DNA from: Adiantum capillus-veneris
Taxonomy: Eukaryota > Streptophyta > Polypodiopsida > Polypodiales > Pteridaceae
NCBI GenBank assembly: GCA_014529385.2
Contig: CM043952.1
Coordinates: 52,325,119 to 52,389,118, forward strand
Length of the DNA stretch: 64,000 nucleotides
Direction: 5' to 3'
Positions within the stretch are counted from its first letter, which is position 1. Each line of letters begins with the position of its first letter. The notes under the pieces are model-generated. The model ran no database searches and was not told the DNA's origin. It was given only the letters and a program-made list of their open reading frames with translations. Below are positions 42,506 to 55,499 of this stretch, one piece after another. A program made the position numbers and the translations under genes.

Positions 42506-43880
42506 TCATTGGCCTAGAGGACTCTCTCTCCCTCTAAATGCTAAAAGGAAAAAAAGAGACCTCAAACTTCCCCTAATGCTCACAGAAGACATTGCCACAT
42601 ACAATTGACCATGGGTGAAAATAGGTGTTTGTAGATACAATCCAAGCACTCCCAATGTTTGGCCTTTCTCCTTGTTGATCGCCATTCCAAAATCACATCT
42701 TAGGGGAAATTGCCAGTGTTTCAACTCAAAAGGGAGGACTTCTCTAACTCCCATGAGAAAATCAATCCTTGGGATGAACACTACATTTCTTGCATGTGAC
42801 CTTGTAATTATTTCTACTTCAATCTCTTTGCTATGAAATTGATTACAAATCAAGATTGTCCCATTACAAAGACCACTTCTTTGATCCAAATTGTGAAGCA
42901 ACATAGCTGGAGCATTTTGTTTCAACTACAAAACATGCGGTGGAAAACCTCCCCCAAGATTTAAACTAATTACAAACTCACTTGAGGATAAGATGCTATC
43001 ACAATCTAGTTCACACACTAAGTCTGCACTAACATATTCCTTTTAAGTACCAAGAAATTTTTGCAATGCCAAATTATTTATAGCATCCACCTCCTTGTTG
43101 CATGGAGCCAAAATTTCTCTATCCTTGAAAAAAGTTGCATGGCAAGAGAGTGTTGCACGGTCTCCATATATGCAAGTAATAAGTGCTTGCAAACTATTTT
43201 GCGGTAGTAACATGTAGGAGGCTGGAAAAGATACATTATCATGCATACCCCCATCCCAAACATCACCATTTCCAATATCAAGTGTCCATTGCACAAATTA
43301 TTTTTCAATAACACTACTAAAACAATTGACCACTCGCATGTTCTCTATTAGATGCAAAATTTATGTACTTATTCAAATGTATGAGTGGCACAAAGATGCA
43401 TCAACAATGTCTACCCTCCCTCATCTATGTACAAGAGGTAAAATCTATCTAAAATCTCCACCAAGGAGGGAAACCTTTCCACCAAACAACATGTCACTTT
43501 GTATGAAATCTCTTAGTGTCTTATCAAGAGCCTCAAAAGCATGTCTATGAGTCATGGGAGATTCATCCCATATGATTGAAGAATTCATTTGCAAGAGCTC
43601 AACAAGTTTGCTATTTACTTTAATGTTGCATGTTGACTCAGAAGTTATATCAATAGGGATCTTAAATGTAGAGTGTGGAGTCTTTCCATTGTCGAGAAGT
43701 TGTGCTACAATACCAAAAGATGCGCATGCCAAAGCAACTCTAGAATATCCACATATCCGAGAGAGCAAAGAATTATAAAGATAAATCTTTCACATTCCAC
43801 CAGGCCTATCCAAGAAGAACACACTCCCATTGCTCATACCAATGGCTTGTAAAACCCGATTGTAAGCTTCCCTCTATCTG
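42506..43880 (-). pseudogene. Helitron helicase (PIF1-type), minus strand
   Basis: Read leftward: REAYNRVLQAIG, a broken Walker A (FFLDRPGGM then a stop and KI, where the family has GPGGTGKT), RVALACASFGIVAQLL with TPHSTFKIPI, Walker B as IIWDESPMTHRHAFEALDK (43600-43545), GGKVSLLGGDFR, then REILAPCNKEVDAIN (about 43120-43080), and the C-terminal motifs QRSGLCNGTILI and GMAINKEKGQTLG with HGQLYVAMSSV (42880-42580). PIF1-type helicase forms the C-terminal half of the Helitron RepHel protein, which moves DNA by rolling-circle replication. Frame breaks and the lost Walker A make it inactive. The Rep half lies to the right but on the opposite strand. Confidence 0.9.
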
Positions 43881-44016
43881 AACAAAGTGACAAAAAAATA
43901 AACAAAATGTTTTTGAAAATCTTACATTCATCATTAGCTCATGAGAGATGGAGAAACTACCAAAATTAGAAACTTTCTATTTATGACCAAAATGGCCTGA
44001 TGTTTTTTTCCTTTAC

Positions 44017-45410
44017 ATGGGAATCCCCTCTCCAAGGTTGGCAGAGACCTTACAAGGATTTATGGGTCTTTGCAACAATCATCAAAGTGATCTTTGCCGT
44101 GAGTGGTATCAGGGTGGTTTGATAGACATGATTGGAACAAAAGATGGAACACGGGATGATAAAGGACCGTTATTGGGTGCTAATGTTGGAAGGAGGGTTA
44201 TATTTCCTTCTTCATATGTTGGTGGTCCTTGCTATATGCACCAACTGTATCAAGATGTCATGGAAATTGTATGAAAAAGAGGGAAACGTGATATCTTCAT
44301 AAAATTATCATGAAATCCTAGATGGAAAGAGATAGAGGATGCATTACTGCCTAGAAAAACATCCAATAATCGTTAGATTGGACACATTTTTGTGATTTAG
44401 TTTCAAAGAGAGGCCTTCCTCATGTACACATTCTATTGATACTTGCACACGAGCATAAACGAAAAGATACATCCCATTATGATAAGATGGTATGTGTACA
44501 ACTCCTTGATAAGGTGATGTTTCCACAATTGTATGACGTTATCCGTGGGTGTAACGTACATGGCCCCTATGGAAACTTCAATAAAAATGCTCCATGTATG
44601 GTAGAGGTAAAGTGCAGGTTTAAATATTCTCAAAGTTTCAATGCATCAACTACTGTGGATAGGGAGGGATGCCCAACATACATGAGCAAATGAATAATAA
44701 ATGTATTGTGCCATACAATCCATTTTTGTCGTTAAGGTAAAATGCACATATCAATCTGGAGGCTTTCTCCATTATATTCGCCGTGAAATATCTCTACAAG
44801 TATGTGTATAAGGAACATGACAAAGATACTATTATTCTACAAGAAAGTGAAGGGATTTTAGATGAAGTTACAAGATATGCTATGTATCAGCATCTGAGGC
44901 TAGATATTTGGGTTTGACTTGCATCAAGAGAAACCTGACATACAATGCCTTCAAGTTCATTTTCCTCATCAAAATCAAGTCTTCTTTAATGGCAGAGTGA
45001 CTATACAGAGTGTAGTGGAGAGAGAGACCAATAAGACGACACTCACTAAGTGGTTTGTTGCAAATTAAAAATAACTAGGGGCCAACAATTTGTTGTACAT
45101 GTCCTTCCTAACAAAGTGGTTCTAGAATTTAGTAGGTAAAACATGGACTCAATGATAGAAGGGTGACATGATTGGAAGAATGTAAAACATAGTTCCCATT
45201 GTCGAAGATTTATAGTATTTACATATGCTACTCAATAAGTGCAAAGGATGTAAGTCTCTTGGGGATATTTAGATCTTTGATGGACAAGTACATGACATGT
45301 TTAAAGAAGCTTGCAATGCATGAGGATTACTGCAAGTTGATGAATGGTTTCTTTGTTTGGAAGAAGCTTATTTCCAACAAACAAGACAACAGTTACGCCT
45401 ATTGTTTGTA
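44017..45410 (+). pseudogene. Helitron Rep (HUH endonuclease) half, plus strand
   Basis: The frame includes RRVIFPSSYVGGPCYMHQLY (Helitron_like_N), then after a one-base slip the HUH motif LPHVHILLILAHEH with its two His codons at 44421-44429, DKVMFPQLYDVIRGCNVHGP, NFNKNAPCMVEVKCRFKY, and the Tyr-containing stretch KYLYKYVYKEHDKDT near 44782-44826. Rep nicks and joins single strands at Helitron ends through the His pair and Tyr. Later parts (44930-45410) are recognisable but frameshifted. In a normal Helitron this half is followed on the same strand by the helicase; here the helicase is inverted. Confidence 0.87.
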
Positions 45411-45744
45411 GTAATTATCGTTTTTTGTGAGCAAATCTATCTTGGTGCATTTTAAAATTTCTTTTGTAAGGATCTTTTTGAGGACCATTTATATCATATG
45501 AGGACTTGCACAAGTGATGCTCATATATATGAACGCATGGCACAAAACCAAGATTTGTCGAACTTATAGACAATGCTTCAAGACTATGGAAAGAGGCTCT
45601 TAAGTTATTCTTGAATGCCCCAAGATGATTGCACATGAGTGAGCATGGAGTGCTTGATGGTGAAGAGTTTATGTACAACACAAAGGAAAAAAGAGAATTG
45701 TCTACTTGAATGGAATCATCTTTGAATGTTAAAAATAGAAAGTC

Positions 45745-45853
45745 TTGAGGTGCTTACACCCATCTAGACGCGACCGTCTCATCTAAATCTATGCTATCTT
45801 GAATTTTCATAAAAATAGATGGCTGCTCTAAAATCTGCTAAATATAGTAGGTG
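45745..45853 (+). repeat. Dispersed repeat, copy A
   Basis: About 109 bp, near 90% identical to 54423-54533. It contains ctagacgcgaccgtct, a short palindrome, and gctatcttgaattt. Confidence 0.85.
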
Positions 45854-45859
45854 TATGCA

Positions 45860-48005
45860 TTTGACACCTTAGCCTCCCATCTTCTTTTAATAGAAAATTT
45901 CAAAATTGAATTTTGATGAGTGAAACTCACTTTAGTCAATTAATTCTTATCCTAATATTAATAAATTAATTCATAGTCTAAGGTATGTATTTGTATGCAT
46001 GTGCATGGGCATGTATGTCCATGGAGGCCCATAGCCATGGACCCATCTCTTATGGAATGGTTAACTATAAGCATGGAGACTACATGAGGTCTATCACCTA
46101 AAAGTGGTATAGAAGGACACCTCTAAAGGGAAGTGGGGAGCTTGTGACACCTCCACACACTCGTTTAGCAAGAGGTGGTGAGTAGGGAGGTATGGGCATG
46201 AATTGGGCAACAAGGGACCTCCAAAACTCTGGGAAATTCCCCTGCATTTTGTACACACTTGAAGACATGGAGACTCTGTTGTTGTGGCTACTCATTGGTG
46301 AAGCTTCTAGGAGGCCTTGAGAGATCAAAAACTCCTAGGCACAATCCGGTAATGAAAATTTATTGCATCAATTTACTTATACATCTATATTCTATTCTCT
46401 TATCAAGAATTCCCAACATACTACTACCCTTTCTTATTATTTTATATCTAAAGCTCGCTAGAAGACAACAAAAATTCTACCTATTATAATTCTACTTTAT
46501 GACTCCTCAAGATGGTATTCAGTCAAAGAAAGTGTTGTGTTGTGGTTGTGTTGCTCTTGGGATGCATTAAGCTTGCTAAAGTTAAGTTATGGTCATCCTT
46601 GAATGCATGAAAATGAGTCTAGGGGATGAGTTATAATGTATGCTATCATAAAACTATGTCCGAATTAAGCACAACATATGTTTGGAGTAATGTATGTCAT
46701 AACCATAAATTGTTGGTATTAAAACACTTCAAATCAATCACTCTTACTTCCATTGGGTGATTTACATTTTAAGCTTCCAAATTCCCAAGTTAATTTGGTT
46801 ACTAGTAGTGAGAACAAAATCCAAGAGAAAGCGCTTTGGTGGATCTAACGATAATCAGGTCGGAACCAATGATGGAAAAGGAAAGGGAAAGGCCCCTATG
46901 ATCGAGGAAGTGCTAGTCATCTCACGAAGCGATGTTATTGGCCAAGAGAAGGTAGGAAAACGTTTTTTATATTCATTGCATCATGGGTAATTAGGAAGAT
47001 TTTTTTAAAACCTAAACATTGGGTCATTGTCAATTGGAAACTGCATCATCTAATTTGTTATTTTCTTCTAAGTTGAACTAAAGTGAAGGAATTGTTGGAT
47101 GATATACTATCTGAACTAGGAAAGAAATGTTTCCTTAGGAAGAACTCTCTCAACCTTACTTCATTTTATTCCAATATTGATTTCACCAGAACTCCCCTTT
47201 GCTCACACAGGGAGGTAGCTTGCATTATGCATGAGCCATGCATTTCTATGCATAAAGTTGATCCATTTCTATGAGACAACTTAGTTTATTTTAATAAGCA
47301 TATTTAGTGGCATGCCGGCAGAGAGTTACTCGAGAAGGTGTAGTACACTATTGGTTGTATGGACAACCAATGACAATAGATGAAGTAAACATCCACCAAA
47401 AGAAGTTTCTATGATTCTGGAGTATTGGGATATAATGAAGTAATATTGTGTGTTGAGTTTTTCTCTAGGAAAGATTATCTTGGTGACAATTTAATGATAA
47501 TGTTTGAATGGCTGTCTTAACAAATTTGTGATGGAAAAAGAATTTCTTGTATGAGCAATCATGTGGTAGTAAATAGAAAACAAGAGAAAAGTGTGAGTGC
47601 GAGGGGGGGAAGTGGGGATTGGCTCAAGTTGCCAGTCAAGGATGGGTGGTCTCGATTAGTGGAGAAACTCTCCACTCACTCTTGTTAGGAGAAGAAAATT
47701 TAGGGACTCATTTGTGCCTGAGTCAAGAAGTCCCAAATATAGGTGCCTCTGAAAGCTATGGGAAAAAAAGTATTTGGGTTTTCTTTTTTTTTGGAAGGTG
47801 AGAATTAGGGACGGATAAAAAACTTGTGTTAGTTCATGATTTCCCTCCAAGATAGGGCTAGGAACCCTCTTCAATGGTTTAAACTCATGGTGACGAGAGG
47901 CCGTCCATTGGAAATCAACCTTGACTATGTTTTCTCAAGAGATTAGGACCTAACAACCTGTCAGGTACCCTGAAGTTTCCAAAAGGTTATGGTAACAGGT
48001 TGGAC
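45860..48005. other. LTR-like or unassigned sequence
   Basis: Small frames at 46757-46990 (SKRKRFGGSNDNQVGTNDGK) and 47083-47274 (KELLDDILSELGKKCFLRK) have no recognisable family. The segment ends at ggacacctcaca followed by a primer-site-like sequence, so at least the last part may be an LTR. Confidence 0.3.
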
Positions 48006-48015
48006 ACCTCACACG

Positions 48016-48026
48016 TGGTATCAGAG
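48016..48026 (+). other. Possible primer-binding site
   Basis: TGGTATCAGAG matches the initiator tRNA-Met complement for 11 bases and lies two bases after a CACA end. No partner LTR is identified, so this is a candidate only. 48030-49440 is AT-rich with no recognisable gene. Confidence 0.45.
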
Positions 48027-49449
48027 TGTAGGTTAGGAAATTGGAAATCCAAATATTGTGTGAACATTTTGAAAGAAAAAAATCATAAAAAATGTAAACT
48101 CAAGTTTGAGAACTTACTAGCATCAATGTGCCGACATTGAATATCGCAAGTTCAAGACCTTTAAAATAATGTATTATGGTCATGATCAAGATTCTGATGA
48201 AGGCTTTTTCTCCTCCATCAACAAAAATCCAAAGGGGATGGGGCCTTGCTTGGGACTATGAAGGTGGCATTTTCTACATCAATGTAAGGAAGCTCGAATG
48301 TCTTTCCTCTAATTTAAAGAAGCTTTGATGTGGAGAAGAACTGCGAGTTATCCAGATTTTACTACTTCCTTGGTACTACTATGGATGACTATGTTTTTAT
48401 CTCTGAAGATGGTATTGAGATGACTGTAAGTGAATGGTCTTCAATCAAGTGGTCAAAGTGATTAATAATGATGGCCGTTTTTCGGCTTTTCATAATTTCC
48501 ATAGTAAGCTACCTCACCCTATCAAATCATCCAAACACTGTGGCTATCCCTACCATTTCACTGTATATAGGTGTGTGTGAGTTAGGGGACTTTTCCCATA
48601 TCTTCTTTAAAATCCTCAATTAGCTAGTTACTGGGTTAGTTGAGCCAAAAAGAATAAAAAAAATTATAAGTATATTATGGCCCATTTGTGTGTAAATATT
48701 TCATTGTATATAGGGCCTAAATAAAAGGATTTTTCATAATTATTTTGGTATTTATTTAAATATTTCTACCTAGGTGTGTGTTATTTATGCTATGTACATT
48801 GACTCATCATTACCATATTTTTTCTTACCATTTTGCATACTCTTTATTCCATATAAAAATAATTTCATGCAAGCTTCTCTTATTTTTAGTGTAACTCCAT
48901 CCCAACAAAAATCCAAAAAAATTAGTTTTATTTATGTGTATATTTTTTCACTATTGTGATTTTTCCTTCCTACATCTATTCTCTATTACTCTCATAAATT
49001 AGACCACCAAAAATATTCACCTTTTTGTGGTAGAATTATAATGAGAGAGATTTATTTTGACCCCTTTATAGTTTTTCCACCTATATTATTTATATTTGAC
49101 ATGTACATATTTTTTTAGACCCCTCAATATTTGATTTTCTTGGTTGTATTATTCACTTATATCATGATCTCAACAATATCTTCAATGATAGACCTACCAA
49201 ATAAGGTCAAGGGTATGTGGCATGCATGCATGCACCATGGGGAGCTCACTCTTGGAGGTATTCAAAAGAATCATCCAAAGAAGGACCTCACAAGGACCTT
49301 GTGCAGTGGAAAAAACAGTTGGTTTTGCTGAATTTTTAAAGATCACATGCTCCCCGAATTTGAAAAGGTGATACAAACAAAAGTTGTAGCTCGTGAGCTG
49401 AACTTTCACCTCAAATGTTTTCATATTTTTTTCAGCTACGAGTTGTGAG

Positions 49450-51060
49450 CTATGATTTTATTGGTGGACCCCAGTTTGCCCATGCTATGCAGCCACACTC
49501 CCTCTTCCACTTTATCATTTTCCTCTTTCACACACACTCCTCTCTCTCCTTCCCACTCCAAAACCTGTAACTCCCGTGTCCTAATTCACCCTCTTCACCA
49601 TTGCCACATATCTCACACCTCCATAGCCTTCATTCTCCATTTCTGCACCCTATGTGTCCCCCTTTCTCTCTACATATATGTCCATATTACCATACTCTCT
49701 TCAGCTTTGTAAAGAACTTCAAAAAATCAGAAAAAATCCAAGGATAACCTCTGCAAATGAAGGCTTTATCATGAATTTTCCAAGGTTTGAAGATAACATA
49801 GCTTCATCGACACGCGCTACTTCGCCATGCTGACCGCTTCTTCTACATGTGCTGTAAAGAGGTGAATGTCAACTTCTCCAAAGCTTCAACCTCTCTTTAC
49901 AAGCTCATCCCTTCTCTAACTTTTTACATCATATATCTCACCAATTGGTGAATGATTTTGTAAATATTTTGTAGTGATAATTACTAACTACTAACCACTA
50001 ACCTTATTGTAAAATGCAGCCTCTACTAGAGTAGACACTCCCAAATTATTCACTCAATCCTCTCTCCTTTCATCCTCAATAATTCTCTTCCCTTGAGCCC
50101 ACATCCATGTGACTCAAAGGACAAGAGAGACCCACCCTCATTAAAAATATATATATATATATGCATAATCTTTTATTCCTTCAAATAAAATTGATTAGGC
50201 CTAATCCAAATCGGGGCTTCTAAAACCTATATATAGAGCCCTTCTCTCCCTTGTAAATCATCACATGATAACACTACACCACACCATTCTCAACACATAA
50301 CACACCACTCTTCAAGCATAGTTGTGTAGAGTGTGTGCATCGTGAGTGCTCTATTCCATCATTACACATAGGTTCATGGAGAAGCTTGACGTTAGTTATG
50401 CCATCCAGAGAAGTGGAGTGTATGCCATACTCTTCACCACACTTGTAGCCTACTCTTGTGCGTAAATAAGATTTATAGTTTTGGGTGCAATTGTATGTTG
50501 CAACTACGACTCTTCTCTCCAAATTGACTTGATAAGCTGGCTAATCAGGTGGTTGAAGGTAAATTGTCCTTGAAGTTTGTTGTGCCATTTCATGCTTGGT
50601 GGTTTGAGGGCTTGTTGAATTGTTTGCCTAAAAGGTCAATTGTAAGAGGGTGCTCGATGAGAGGGCTCCCGTGACCCTAAGACAATTTGTGTATTGGCAA
50701 CAAGGTCAAGTTTTGTGTTGTCTCTCTATTTCTCATCGAGCTTTGTGTGCATCTAGTCTTTAAGGCTAAGACTGAGTTGCTCAAGTTGATTTGTGCTCTT
50801 TACCTCTCTCTGGCGTGGTGAATGTTTGTGTTTGGTGTGTGTGGCTATCTTGCATTCCCCTCTCTTTGTTCGTTTGAGTACAAGGAGATATCACGTGCGT
50901 CCTAGTTCGCATCTACAACTAGGTGGTGCCCCTTTTCTTGTTTGGTTTCTGGCTATGGGTTGTTGTTGTCTTTGATTGTGCTTGCCCCAGCCCCAATTGA
51001 GCAGCACGGGAGCCTCGAAGGGTGTTTAGAGGCCGCTCTTCTTGTTGCACGCCCCGGACC
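49450..51060 (+). repeat. LTR-like segment related to the LTR at 0.9-2.4 kb
   Basis: It has a pyrimidine-rich upstream half, TATATATA at 50228-50235, a C/A-rich leader (50260-50310), and near its right end the block gcgtcctag...ctaggtggtgcccc (50897-50933), shared with 2330-2362. Ends are not defined and no duplication was found; it may be a solo LTR that interrupts the surrounding element. Confidence 0.5.
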
Positions 51061-51486
51061 GCCTCAATAGCTACACCATCAAACCCATTGTTGTCGTTGC
51101 CATTTTTTCTCGAATTAAGAGCCTTGTATTTTGTGAACCCCCCAATGATGTGTATAAGAGCAACTACTCATATGAAATAGTGGATTGTAAAAACTTATCC
51201 ATAAACACTTATCGATTGTATCACTATGTCCCTAGGAATCCGGATTTGAGAATCATCTATCTTTTTGGCAAAGCTAACCTTTGTATATATTATGATATAA
51301 TAAGAAAACGCTCGTCAAGATTCTCAATAAGATCTCAGTTTTTGTATATATCTTGTTATGAATAAAGCTATGAAATCTTGAATTTATTAAAGTTAATTGC
51401 ACTCCAATTTTTGTCTTTATATGGTGGAAGTTTAAATCGCGTGATATTGCATAAAGTCTTAAATTAGACCATCGACAAGTGTATTA

Positions 51487-52877
51487 TTGCATAAGTATCA
51501 AGTTGATCACAAAATTGAGACTATCCCTAGTTGTGAATCAATTTCAAAGAGACCATATAAATGTCACTCCTTGAAGCAATCAAACTCAAAGAGCAACTTA
51601 GGAAACTTATTGAGAAAGGATTTATTTGACCAAGTACTTCTCCTCGGGGTGGGGCCAATCCATTTCCAAAAGAAGAAGGATGTTTCTTTACGACTTTGCA
51701 TAGACTATTGTGGAATTAATCAAGTTACTGTTAAGAACAAGTACCCCATTCCTAGGATTGATGAGCTATTGGATAGGCTACAATGAGTCAAAATCTACAC
51801 AAAGATTGATCTTCACTCTGGATACTACCAGATAAGGATCAAAGAATCAGGTATTCCAAAAACAGCTACTATCAATACTAGGTATGTACATTATGAGTTC
51901 ATAGTAAGCTTCAATTGACTAATGTGGAATATTTTTAGACATTACCTATATAATTTTTTCTTGGTTTTACTTGATGATATCTTGATCTATTCTAAAGATA
52001 AGGCAAATCATGAAGAGCACGTTCATAAAGTATCACAACTCTTACGTCATCATCAACTTTATGCTAAGAAAATTAAATTTACCTTTTACTCTCCCCAAGT
52101 TAGCTATCTTGGCTTTATTATATCTTACAAAGGTACCGCACTCAACCCTGACAAAATCAAGGACATTATAGAATGGCCTCAACCTACTATCATCGATGAA
52201 ATAAGGGTATTTCTTGGGATCACATGATGGTACCATATATTTTTCTGGCATTATTCTCTTATTGCAGCACCTTTGACAGAATTATAAAGAAAGGAATTAG
52301 GATTGAATGGAAAGTAGAACACGAGGCTAGCTTGGAAAAGTTAAAAGATTACCTAGTATCATCCCCTATTCTTAAGCTTCCCAATTTCAACAAAGAGTTT
52401 GAAGTTTATAGCGGAGGCTTGCAGTCTCTGGCTTTAGGGGGAGTCCTTACTCAAGAGGGTCCACGTGTAGCCTATACATCTCAAAAGCTCAAAGATCATG
52501 AGAAGAATTACTTGACCCATGACTTGGAACTCTTAGAAATCATCCACACATTAAAGTTATGGAGACATTATCTTCTTAGTCGCAAACTTCAATTAGTCAC
52601 TGATCATAAAAGCTTGAAGTGGATCTTTACACAACTTAGTCTCAAATTGAGGCAAAGGAGATGGATTGAACTTCTTCAAGAATACGACTTTAACATAAAG
52701 TTTAGACCTGGGAAGAAGAATGTGGTCCCAGATGGACTTAGCCGCAAATATGTACTTAGTGCTATCTCTATATTTAATAATCCTATCTGGGAGAGAATTA
52801 AGGAAGCAATCTTGAAAGAACCAAATTATCAACCGTTATCCTTGCAGATTCAACAAGGAATAACACTTATCATCTGA
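51487..52877 (+). pseudogene. Chromovirus reverse transcriptase and RNase H
   Basis: RT lead-in [11 protein letters not shown], then [20 protein letters not shown] and [10 protein letters not shown] ending in a [16 protein letters not shown], a region where the usual FGLTNAPATF is missing, and the catalytic box VLLDDILIYSKD (51967-52002). RNase H follows after a frameshift near 52224: FEVYSGGLQSLALGGVL, RVAYTSQKLKDHEKNY, ELLEIIHTLKLWRHYL, TDHKSLKWIF and FRPGKKNVVPDGLS. These are standard Ty3/gypsy motifs. The first RNase H Asp (usually TDAS) is altered. Confidence 0.9.
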
Positions 52878-52889
52878 TAAAGGATTACT

Positions 52890-54229
52890 CTTTTCAAGAG
52901 GGATGTATTTATTTTTGACAGAGGCTTTGTGTACCTAAGGACCCGACACTGAATAAAGAAATCTTATTTGAGGCTCATTACAGCCCAGCTTCAAGACACC
53001 CTGGGTATGTAAAGACCCTAAATACTATTCTAAGAAGCTACTTTTGACCAAGTATGATGGGGGATGTTCTTCACTATGTGAAGCAATGTCTCTCCTCCCA
53101 ACGGTTTCAAATTGAAAGAATCAAACTACCTAGACAACTTCAACCCCTTGATATACCTCAGATGAAATGGAAATGTATAAGTATAGATTTTGTTACTGGT
53201 TTACCCACTTTTAGAGGCTATGATTCAATAGTTGTGTTGTTGATATGCTCAGTAAGGTAGCCCACTTAACGCCTGTGAAAACTACCTACACAGCTTCAGA
53301 TATTAGCCGAATCTTCATGAAGGAGATCTTTAGACTTCACGGTCTACCTAAGAGAATTTTTAGCGACAGGGATGCAAAATTTACCTCAAAGTTTTGGACT
53401 TCACTCTTTCAAGCCAATGGAACACAACTGTGTTTTAGCACAACATATCATCCTCAGACAGATGGTCAGATTGAAAGAGTAAATTAGGTGATTGAGGACC
53501 TCCTTAATTAGAGCATATTACTCATAGGAATCAAAGAAATGGATCCAATATTTACCTTTGATTGAACATGCCCATAATGCCTTTGACCATAGAATCATAG
53601 CATCATTTAAGGCTCTTTATAGGTCAATAAATTTTAGCTCCGTTAAACTTCTCAAATCCTACTATTAAGGTAGAAGCCTCAAGAAATGCTTGAAGACATT
53701 GAAGCCTAGACCAAGGATATTCAAGTTGCTTAGGACAGACAGAAGCATTATGCAAATAAGAGGATATCATATCAATTCTTTAAAGAAGGAGACAAGGTAT
53801 TCCTTAGAGTCCAGGCTCAAGAAAAGCAACCTATCTTTGGAAAAGTACAAAAATTTCAACCCAATATACTGTGGACCCTTGATATTTTCATAGTGGTAAG
53901 TGATAAATCTTATAAGATAAAGTTACCCTCTAACCTCAGAATTCATTATGTATTCCATGTTAGTCAACTAAAACATTATGTTCCTAACCCTGATCAATTT
54001 TTGGATACTAAATAGATAGTTGTTCACCCAAGGAGTCCTTGAACTTCAACCTGACTATATACTAGAAACTTGGGAGAGGAAACTTAGGAATAGAGGCATC
54101 ATCAAACACCTTGTCAAATGGAAAGATTTCCCTGAAGAAGATGCGTGGGAAGATGAAACATCTCTCCTATCATTTGAACTTACCTTTGAGATGAGGACAA
54201 CTCAATTCTTCAAGTTGGGGAGAATGTAA
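52890..54229 (+). pseudogene. Chromovirus integrase and chromodomain
   Basis: Integrase: QCLSSQRFQIERIK (zinc-finger end), SIDFVTGLPTFRGYDSIVV (first Asp), FSDRDAKFTSKFW (second Asp, about 53358), TTYHPQTDGQIERVN (Glu, 53443-53487), then a stop. Later frames are broken, but NLRIHYVFHVSQLKHYVP (about 53934-53982) marks the C-terminal domain. The chromodomain is clear at 54062-54165: ILETWERKLRNRGIIKHLVK then WKDFPEEDAWEDE. The stop TAA (54227-54229) lies in the first bases of the LTR. Elements of this kind (chromoviruses) integrate preferentially in heterochromatin. Confidence 0.9.
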
Positions 54230-54422
54230 GGTCTCTGTCAACCTTGGAGAGGGGCTTCCCATGTAAAGGAAAAAAAATATCAGCCATTTCTTTTATAAAT
54301 AGAAAGTTTCCAATTTTGGCAAATTTTCCACCTCTCATGAGCTAATAATGAATATATTGATGTCAGCTTTTCAAAAGCCAATTTTTTACTTTTTTTGTCA
54401 CTTTGTCTAAAAATAAATTTTT
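54217..54422 (+). repeat. Polypurine tract and start of chromovirus 3' LTR
   Basis: ggggagaa (54217-54224) precedes TGTAAGGTCTCTG, the LTR start at 54225. The right end of the LTR is not defined; repeat copy B may be inside it. Confidence 0.65.
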
Positions 54423-54533
54423 TTGAGGTGCTTACACCCTTCTAGACGCGACCGTCTAATCTAAATATATGCTATCTTGAATTTCCAAAGAAATAGATGG
54501 CTTCTCAAAAATCCACTAAATTTAGCAGGTAGT
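54423..54533 (+). repeat. Dispersed repeat, copy B
   Basis: Partner of 45745-45853, starting 198 bp after the chromovirus LTR start. Confidence 0.85.
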
Positions 54534-55224
54534 TTAGGTTCAAAAATGTTGTGCAAGAGTAAGGTTAATGGTGAGATCAATATTCCAAAAAAATGACAAG
54601 TTTTTTTCAGCTCATAAGGTGGCTTTGTGGATATATAGCATCTAAAAATTCAGTCTTAAACTCTTCAAATTATTCAAGAAAAATGGTCACTTACCAGTAC
54701 ATAAAAGTGTCTCAAGACATAAAAGTGTCCCATTGCCAACCTAATGTTAACCTACATTTGCAGGTTACAAATTTAAAAAACCCTTGCCCAAAATGAGGAA
54801 AGCCTCCATTGTGTACCTATCAAATATTTCAAGTCTCTCTTTGTATATCCCACAGTCGCCCAATCCTTCATTCTCTCGTCCTCTGCAGACGTCGCCACCA
54901 ATCTCTCTCTCTCTCAAGTTGGTAGCCACCCGACTCTCTCTCTCTCTGGCTGCCATGTTGAAGCTGTAGTTCACTACAGATAAACACACAACTGTGTGGG
55001 CGCCGCCTTTTCTTTAATCCCATGCCACACACACACACACACACCAACACCCAACACACTATCTACTCTGCAGTAGACCAACCCACACTCCCTTTTTTTC
55101 TCTCACTCTCTCTCTTTACTGAGAGCCCATTAAAGCTAACCTTCTTTGTCTCTCTCTCCTCGGCCGCTTGCTTCCTTGTGGCGTCACCTTTGGTCTCATG
55201 CAGACTAGGAGCCACCGGACACCG

Positions 55225-55353
<129 letters not shown>

Positions 55354-55499
55354 CTCTACTTACAGCAACCATACTCGGACCATACCAAATGTAACGGTGA
55401 TTCACTAAGTTTCTCAATAGTAGAGATCAAATCCAAACTCGGATTTGCTATCTACCATGTTTGAAGAGCGGACTCTTGCCCGCCATGGATCTCCTAGAA

